Positions 35,201 through 38,482 of a stretch of 38,482 bases of DNA are shown here, piece after piece. The notes below the pieces were generated by a model. That model had not been told where the DNA came from. It searched no databases and saw nothing but the letters and a program-made list of their open reading frames with translations. The stretch's first letter is position 1. The number at the start of each line of letters is the position of its first letter. The translations under genes and the position numbers were made by a program. This stretch comes from a virus: positions 1 through 38,482 of the IMG/VR virus record IMGVR_UViG_3300032163_000050. One strand, written 5' to 3'.

Positions 35201-37636
35201 ACTGCGCCGACGACCAAACAGGAAAGGGTAAGCCATGCAATCCAAGAAGCCACAGCCGGCACCGAAGCAGAAAGACCCCATCAACAAGCTGCTAACGAGG
35301 TTGGACAACAACCCGAAAATGCGAGCAAGGGTCCAGAAAGCGATGGAGGCAGCACTCAAAGTCCCAGCGTAGATGAAGCGGCAAAGGCAAAGGCCGATGC
35401 CGATATCCATGAAGCACTGGGCGACCTTGGCGCAATCATGCGCGATGTTGCCGGTGTGCAACGCCTCACCCCCGAAGAAACTCAAAAACTATTACCTGTA
35501 CTGGTTCGCCTATTCGATGCCGCTTTCCGCAAGGGATATTACGATGTAAAGGACGCGATCAAGTTTGTCCGTGGCCTGCTGGCCGAGAATGATGCTACCA
35601 AGAAGTTTGCCCAGTTCATCCCCAAAGAGTTAATGGAAAGTGCGGCCGCATCTGCCGCCAAAGCCATGCCTGCTGGATTCTTTGATAATCAGGGGATGTT
35701 TGCGCAGGATGTACCGAAGGCAGAGAGTAATCAGGTAGAGCGCCGTAACGAGTCAGCCCAAGAACGGCGCACGCGCTATAACATGATGAGCCGCGAACAG
35801 CTTATTGCTGATTTGGATCGTGCTCATGAGCGTGAACGTAGGTCGCATGAGCGTGAACGCACCAGCTACTTGACCGGCTTACCAAACAGAGTCGCGTTTG
35901 ACGAATCAGCCCCTATGGCAGTAACAGCATCTGCTGATATTGACGGCATGAAAACCGTCAATGATACGCTCGGGCACGCGGCTGGCGATAGCCTGATCAA
36001 GGCCAAAGCTGACGCATTGCGCGCGGCGGTGCTTGATAACCCCGGCGTAAAGGTCTACCATCAAAGCGGCGATGAGTTCATCGCCCAGGCCAATACGGTT
36101 GAAGAGATTGACCGGGCAATGAAGCAGGCGCAAAAAATCCTGTTTGAAAAAGGATTTGAGTACAAGGACAAGGATGGCAACATCCAAACCAAGAAAGGTG
36201 TAGGGTTCAGCTATGGAACAGGATCAACATACGCGGAAGCAGACAGCCGCCTCGAAGCAGACAAGAAAGCCAGAAAGGCCGCTGGACTCCGCACAGGAGA
36301 AAGAGATACAGCAGTACGTCAAGCAGAAGGGACTGGAACGGGAAAAGGCAATGCAGGGAATGACCAAAGCCCAGCAGAAGCAGTATCTAATCACGGAACG
36401 GATGAAGCTGCCAGCGTAGCACCTGTACTTTCCAGCTATACCAATGCCGAAGTATTAAAGCGCGAAGCTGCCGCAAAGGCAGCGGAAGAAGCCGCGAACA
36501 AAGAAGAATTAACTGCCAAAGCAACGCAAGGCGCAAAGGACAAGGCTGATCTTGACGCACGCAAGAAAGCCTATGCAGAAAATCCTGATAACTTCCAGTT
36601 TGGCGAAAGCAGCAAGGATTCTGTTAAGCCGATGGGCGACTTGTTTAATCAGGGCAACAGTGCCGCACCCATCACCGTCGAGAAGCACGCCGACTTAAAA
36701 CAAGCTGAAAAGCAGGTCAATACCAACCCCACCGATGGACAGAAAGAAGCCGGGAACTATGCCAAAGGGCATATTGACTGGAACGGCCTCGACATCACCA
36801 TTGAAAACCCCGCAGGTAGCGAGCGCTCCGGCACCGATTCGGATGGCAAGAAGTGGTCCGTCACCATGCCTGCGACTTACGGTTACATCAAGCGTACCGA
36901 AGGCGCTGACGGGGATCACGTCGATGTTTATATCGGCGAGGATCATGCCAGCGATAAGGTTTATGTGATTGACCAGCAGGACATCAAGGCCGGAAAGTTT
37001 GATGAGCACAAGGTTATGCTGGGGTTCCCCCACTTGGGTGCGGCGGTAAAGGCCTATAAGGCTGGCTTCTCTGATGGCAAGGGCGCGCAGCGCATGGGCG
37101 CTATTGCCAGTATGTCGCTTGATCAGTTTAAGACATGGCTGGCTGATGGTGATACGACCAAGCCTGCCGCCAAGTACACACCTCCTGCAGCTGAGAAGCA
37201 GGGCGGCTCACTCGCTGATGCGCTGGAAAAGTACGAGGGCTCTGGCGAGATTGCAACCATTGGCAATTTAGTCAATGAAGTTCAGCGATTGATTGATGAG
37301 GATATCGCACCAGATTCTCTACAGAATGCCGTTGATACCTACCGCGATGAACTGGATTATAGCAATAGCCTCAAGGGCCGTGGCGATATGGATAGCGCAG
37401 AAGAGGCGTTAATCTCGGCAATCACGTCTGCAATAGAAGCAAAGCCAGCGGAAGCCGCCAAAATCCCGCCAGAACCCCGCCAAACTTCCGCCATCATATC
37501 GACGGCGGACATCCCCAAGTCGCTCAAGATACCCAACCCAGAAACCGGAGAAGGCCAATACAGTGCACGCGAAGCGATGGATGCAGCCGACAAACAAGTT
37601 GAAAAATTGGAAGCGCTTAAGAGGTGCATCGGATGA
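32267..37636 (+). CDS. Giant polyvalent protein with ParB/DdrB-like, GGDEF and pyrophosphatase-like domains, 1789 aa
   Basis: Domains in order: two copies of KLPELDLSEF (residues 3-12 and 19-28); a hydrophobic stretch near 237-285 (AAGTSLLTSSVAAPIATAAG); a linker; a DdrB/ParB-like domain about 620-930 (NPNYTLLRDSPVMDFGSPTI, GGNGRFEGISRAYD, PVLVRRITQPFDTRALAVAS); a helical domain about 1040-1130; a GGDEF domain about 1190-1300 with TGLPNR, metal-site Asp1224 (ADIDGMKTVNDTLGH) and SGDEF at 1267-1271; and an inorganic-pyrophosphatase-like domain about 1480-1630 (GLDITIENPAGSERSGTDSD, TYGYIKRTEGADGDHVDVYI). Such multi-enzyme phage proteins are thought to enter the host with DNA. The 3' end overlaps the next gene. 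Confidence 0.85.
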   Translation: MAKLPELDLSEFGGAPTGKLPELDLSEFETKSAGNWDEVKATPEYKAAGSDAREVMRDNFFVSNVMPSTKTEDLQAVRNKFDSDTKPTIAGRAIDAVGNGIKFAKEVYDDAQKREADRIKQEGYARANKVKWATDSGRIGSVDPKEEQRKIDSIEARKKYESSPVEAVSEIVKQGYGGLTIDAPAAVNKAGQAFSPDGSAAEDFFKQGANYWESNKADFIPNTRNKGVITNAFASGARAIPLSGAAMAAAGTSLLTSSVAAPIATAAGIVALFGGSQFTDTYEKGVAAGLPKDQAFKAGLLTGGIEGLGETLGDFAGGKFLSGLGHAFAQKLGTKEALTAATSPRWAAKFGKDFLENMAVQAGTEYGQGFGETAVENRYGISNESPIDQANQGAMTAVAMSFLMGGGAIHGHRQQAEVRKLAGDLLEDPAAPIEQRAKAAEFVRKEMEQHIGAEAAKQWHEGMVATMGFDKVQNPTPENVPQGAMQASDILGTPEQAPDLYPDAKPGSLSSAANIAAKNGITPVQNTGDIAAADFLGTPEVNNAQLQPGTTNEQSNNSAAGTNTNLLLPVNGIGRADAAAGNGNTAVGGGLATEQSNEHSSTTGIDAGLSTAQQANSVGIPGHPSEVVLPDNTTLPAQWQVVDADQVKATLKEGKNQPRDRSRAAANVQVQGIANNPNYTLLRDSPVMDFGSPTISHDGAIVGGNGRFEGISRAYDQGSATDYRAKLMADAASKGIDPDSIAAMKKPVLVRRITQPFDTRALAVASNSGGSLQYSALEQAKIDGDRMQGIGDIEVNDVGDVSLTGDNMANVRRALAGYTAAEMGSLTDKDGQLSQEGVRRIKNALLYKAYGNSSVLSRIVESADPELKNVMGALVRAASTVAGVRADMADGHKPASEDIVADLLSAVEQLVKVKAEGISVEQHQAQMDVFGQDHSEVSASFLRFLNDNIRSQKRMATFIQSYYDSLAREDNHTGSMFDTAPTTKQERVSHAIQEATAGTEAERPHQQAANEVGQQPENASKGPESDGGSTQSPSVDEAAKAKADADIHEALGDLGAIMRDVAGVQRLTPEETQKLLPVLVRLFDAAFRKGYYDVKDAIKFVRGLLAENDATKKFAQFIPKELMESAAASAAKAMPAGFFDNQGMFAQDVPKAESNQVERRNESAQERRTRYNMMSREQLIADLDRAHERERRSHERERTSYLTGLPNRVAFDESAPMAVTASADIDGMKTVNDTLGHAAGDSLIKAKADALRAAVLDNPGVKVYHQSGDEFIAQANTVEEIDRAMKQAQKILFEKGFEYKDKDGNIQTKKGVGFSYGTGSTYAEADSRLEADKKARKAAGLRTGERDTAVRQAEGTGTGKGNAGNDQSPAEAVSNHGTDEAASVAPVLSSYTNAEVLKREAAAKAAEEAANKEELTAKATQGAKDKADLDARKKAYAENPDNFQFGESSKDSVKPMGDLFNQGNSAAPITVEKHADLKQAEKQVNTNPTDGQKEAGNYAKGHIDWNGLDITIENPAGSERSGTDSDGKKWSVTMPATYGYIKRTEGADGDHVDVYIGEDHASDKVYVIDQQDIKAGKFDEHKVMLGFPHLGAAVKAYKAGFSDGKGAQRMGAIASMSLDQFKTWLADGDTTKPAAKYTPPAAEKQGGSLADALEKYEGSGEIATIGNLVNEVQRLIDEDIAPDSLQNAVDTYRDELDYSNSLKGRGDMDSAEEALISAITSAIEAKPAEAAKIPPEPRQTSAIISTADIPKSLKIPNPETGEGQYSAREAMDAADKQVEKLEALKRCIG
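33894..34121 (+). CDS. Possible nested ORF in the giant gene (+1 frame), 75 aa
   Basis: An ATG preceded by GAGGTAAACA opens a 75-codon frame in the +1 frame over a low-complexity linker of the main protein. The frame encodes a protein-like sequence (QLPEMEILLWVAGWLPSN, ALMRDYLQHSKPIQ). The +1 frame of this gene is often open by chance, so support is modest. Confidence 0.25.
   Translation: MLNFNQVLRTSNPITAQPEPIPTYFYPSMELAEQMQLPEMEILLWVAGWLPSNRMNIVAQRALMRDYLQHSKPIQ
35235..35372 (+). CDS. Possible nested ORF in the giant gene (+1 frame), 45 aa
   Basis: ATG with AAAGGG in front; the 45-residue product is MQSKKPQPAPKQKDPINK then LLTRLDNNPKMRARVQKAME and a short end. It is basic and helical and lies where the main frame encodes a Gly/Ser/Gln linker. 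Confidence 0.28.
   Translation: MQSKKPQPAPKQKDPINKLLTRLDNNPKMRARVQKAMEAALKVPA
36213..36419 (+). CDS. Possible nested ORF in the giant gene (+1 frame), 68 aa
   Basis: A 68-codon +1 frame just after the GGDEF domain encodes a highly charged helix (EKEIQQYVKQKGLEREKAMQ, GMTKAQQKQYLITERMKLPA). The ribosome site is weak. The main frame here is a Gly/Thr/Asn-rich linker. Confidence 0.25.
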   Translation: MEQDQHTRKQTAASKQTRKPERPLDSAQEKEIQQYVKQKGLEREKAMQGMTKAQQKQYLITERMKLPA

Positions 37637-37899
37637 GCCAGGTATTCAAGAAGCTGAAAGATCAAACTCCTAAGAGCGTAGGGCAGGAGGTTGGTGAAGT
37701 TTTATCAGTGAGCATGGCTGAGATTAAAGCATCCAACGAACAGATGAATGCAATGCTGGCAAAGACAATAGCTGACGCACTTGCTCGGCTTGAACCAAAA
37801 GCCGATGGCTCAACAAAAAAAGATGTTAAAACGTGGACTTTTCGAGTAGAACGGAATGATAAAGGTTTAATGACGCAGGTAATTGCAACCGCAACATAA
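37633..37899 (+). CDS. Small structural/accessory protein, 88 aa
   Basis: ATG 37633 overlaps the giant gene stop (ATGA) and has GAGG at eight bases; a GTG three codons earlier is also in frame. The N-terminal 60 residues are helical (GQEVGEVLSVSMAEIKASNE, QMNAMLAKTIADALARLEPK), then a short beta hairpin (DVKTWTFRVERNDKGLMT). Similar small proteins occur in many phage late operons; no function known. Confidence 0.65.
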   Translation: MSQVFKKLKDQTPKSVGQEVGEVLSVSMAEIKASNEQMNAMLAKTIADALARLEPKADGSTKKDVKTWTFRVERNDKGLMTQVIATAT

Positions 37900-37912
37900 A
37901 GGAAAATCACAA

Positions 37913-38254
37913 ATGAAACCAGAAAATAAAATTGTCGTCCCGCGCCGCAAAGGCGAAGCATTCAACACCATCGCCATCAACACCGCAGGTCTGCGCCCAA
38001 ACATGTGGGTGGTTAAGGATGGAGTGGTCGGTATCCTCACCGGCTGCTCGCTCGACGGCATTGCAGAAGTCACCGTGACCAAGCCGGACGGCACCAACAA
38101 AATGATGCTCGACGAGCACGACAAAGCCGTGCCTGCCACCTTCTCGGCACGTGTGGAAGACCTGCAACAAGCGACGCACGATGAGATTCCCGAAGCGCGC
38201 CGCCCGGATGAAGACGTTTCCCTTGCGCTTGGCTACATGAAAGGTGGTGTGTAA
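37913..38254 (+). CDS. Hypothetical virion-region protein, 113 aa
   Basis: AAGGAAAATC precedes ATG 37913; an earlier in-frame ATG at 37883 lies inside the previous gene. The protein is beta-rich (NKIVVPRRKGEAFNTIAINT, GLRPNMWVVKDGVVGILTGC, GIAEVTVTKPDGTNKMML) and has an acidic helical end (EIPEARRPDEDVSLALGY). It resembles small SH3-like or barrel proteins of phage structural operons; function unknown. It overlaps the next gene (TAATG). Confidence 0.65.
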   Translation: MKPENKIVVPRRKGEAFNTIAINTAGLRPNMWVVKDGVVGILTGCSLDGIAEVTVTKPDGTNKMMLDEHDKAVPATFSARVEDLQQATHDEIPEARRPDEDVSLALGYMKGGV

Positions 38255-38482
38255 TGACTATCCTCGTCCCCAATACAGGCGAAGTGATCGCCTTGTCTTA
38301 TCTGACCAATAAAGTCGCTACGCCGGAGAATCTGGTCTACAGACTTTTTGCAACTAACGTCACACCCGCCGAGACGGATACAGCTGCCAGCTACACCGAA
38401 GCCGCTGGCGGAGGGTATGTGGCTAAAACTTTGACTGGTGCAAACTGGACGGTTACGGGTGGTGCACCATCAAGTGCCGCCT
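38254..38482 (+). CDS. Phage structural protein, 5' part only
   Basis: ATG 38254 overlaps the previous stop; 76 codons are visible before the window ends. The protein starts MTILVPNTGEVIALSYLTNK and continues with ENLVYRLFATNVTPAETDTA then a Gly-rich turn and AKTLTGANWTVTGGA. Starts like this are seen in small beta-sandwich proteins near podophage tail-fibre genes. The complete length and function cannot be seen. Confidence 0.65.
   Translation, partial: MTILVPNTGEVIALSYLTNKVATPENLVYRLFATNVTPAETDTAASYTEAAGGGYVAKTLTGANWTVTGGAPSSAA

Noticed and set aside
1-38482. Diversity-generating retroelement, CRISPR array or IS element
   Set aside because: BPP-1-like gene order made me look for a reverse transcriptase and template repeat, but none is in the window; no regular short repeats with spacers and no transposase are seen.

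Overview
The window is a contiguous piece of a temperate, short-tailed, double-stranded DNA phage or prophage of a Gram-negative, probably proteobacterial, host. A GH19 endolysin with a two-component spanin (Rz with an embedded Rz1 lipoprotein) points to an outer membrane. The head genes (P22-like portal, scaffold, DUF4043/N4-gp56-type capsid, cement-like protein) and a giant multidomain protein resemble Bordetella BPP-1/F116-type podophages. Almost every base is coding, with chained ATGA overlaps. No integrase, integron integrase or reverse transcriptase lies in the window.

Layout. 1-5100 is the leftward early operon on the minus strand. It starts at a PL-like promoter (5096-5124) and carries a tRNA with a CAU anticodon, several small proteins, RecT and a YqaJ-type exonuclease, and ends in integron-like gene cassettes. 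5166-6480 is the immunity region: a short Xre repressor with two downstream lysogeny-type genes, and divergent promoters with shared operators. 6477-13067 is the rightward early operon: Cro-like protein, AntA/KilAC antirepressor, DUF1376 protein, DnaC-like helicase loader, DUF1367 protein, DNA methyltransferase, HNH protein, RusA and a possible late regulator. 13040-13955 is a second cassette locus. 14238-16264 is the lysis block. 16261-25016 holds packaging and head genes. 25029-29691 holds the fibre, assembly and tail genes. 29770-38482 holds putative internal or ejected proteins and a 1789-residue polyvalent protein.

The main discovery is two sets of integron attC sites in the phage. Five complete attC-like sites and one collapsed remnant each show R'/R'' boxes, L'/L'' boxes with one extrahelical base, and a central hairpin. 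Their box pairs fit cassette theory exactly: each cassette's 3' R' box is the perfect complement of the R'' box at its own 5' end. At 13040-13955, two cassettes (588 and 270 bp) sit inside one resident attC whose split R' and R'' halves are still perfect complements. At 1-762, two complete cassettes and probably a third lie in tandem on the minus strand. Both loci are at the 3' end of an early operon. I infer that this phage carries docking sites for cassettes moved by a host integron integrase acting in trans.

The second main discovery is a giant, probably virion-packaged protein that combines a DdrB/ParB-like domain, a GGDEF diguanylate-cyclase-like domain with an intact SGDEF signature, and a pyrophosphatase-like domain. 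It could alter host signalling at infection.
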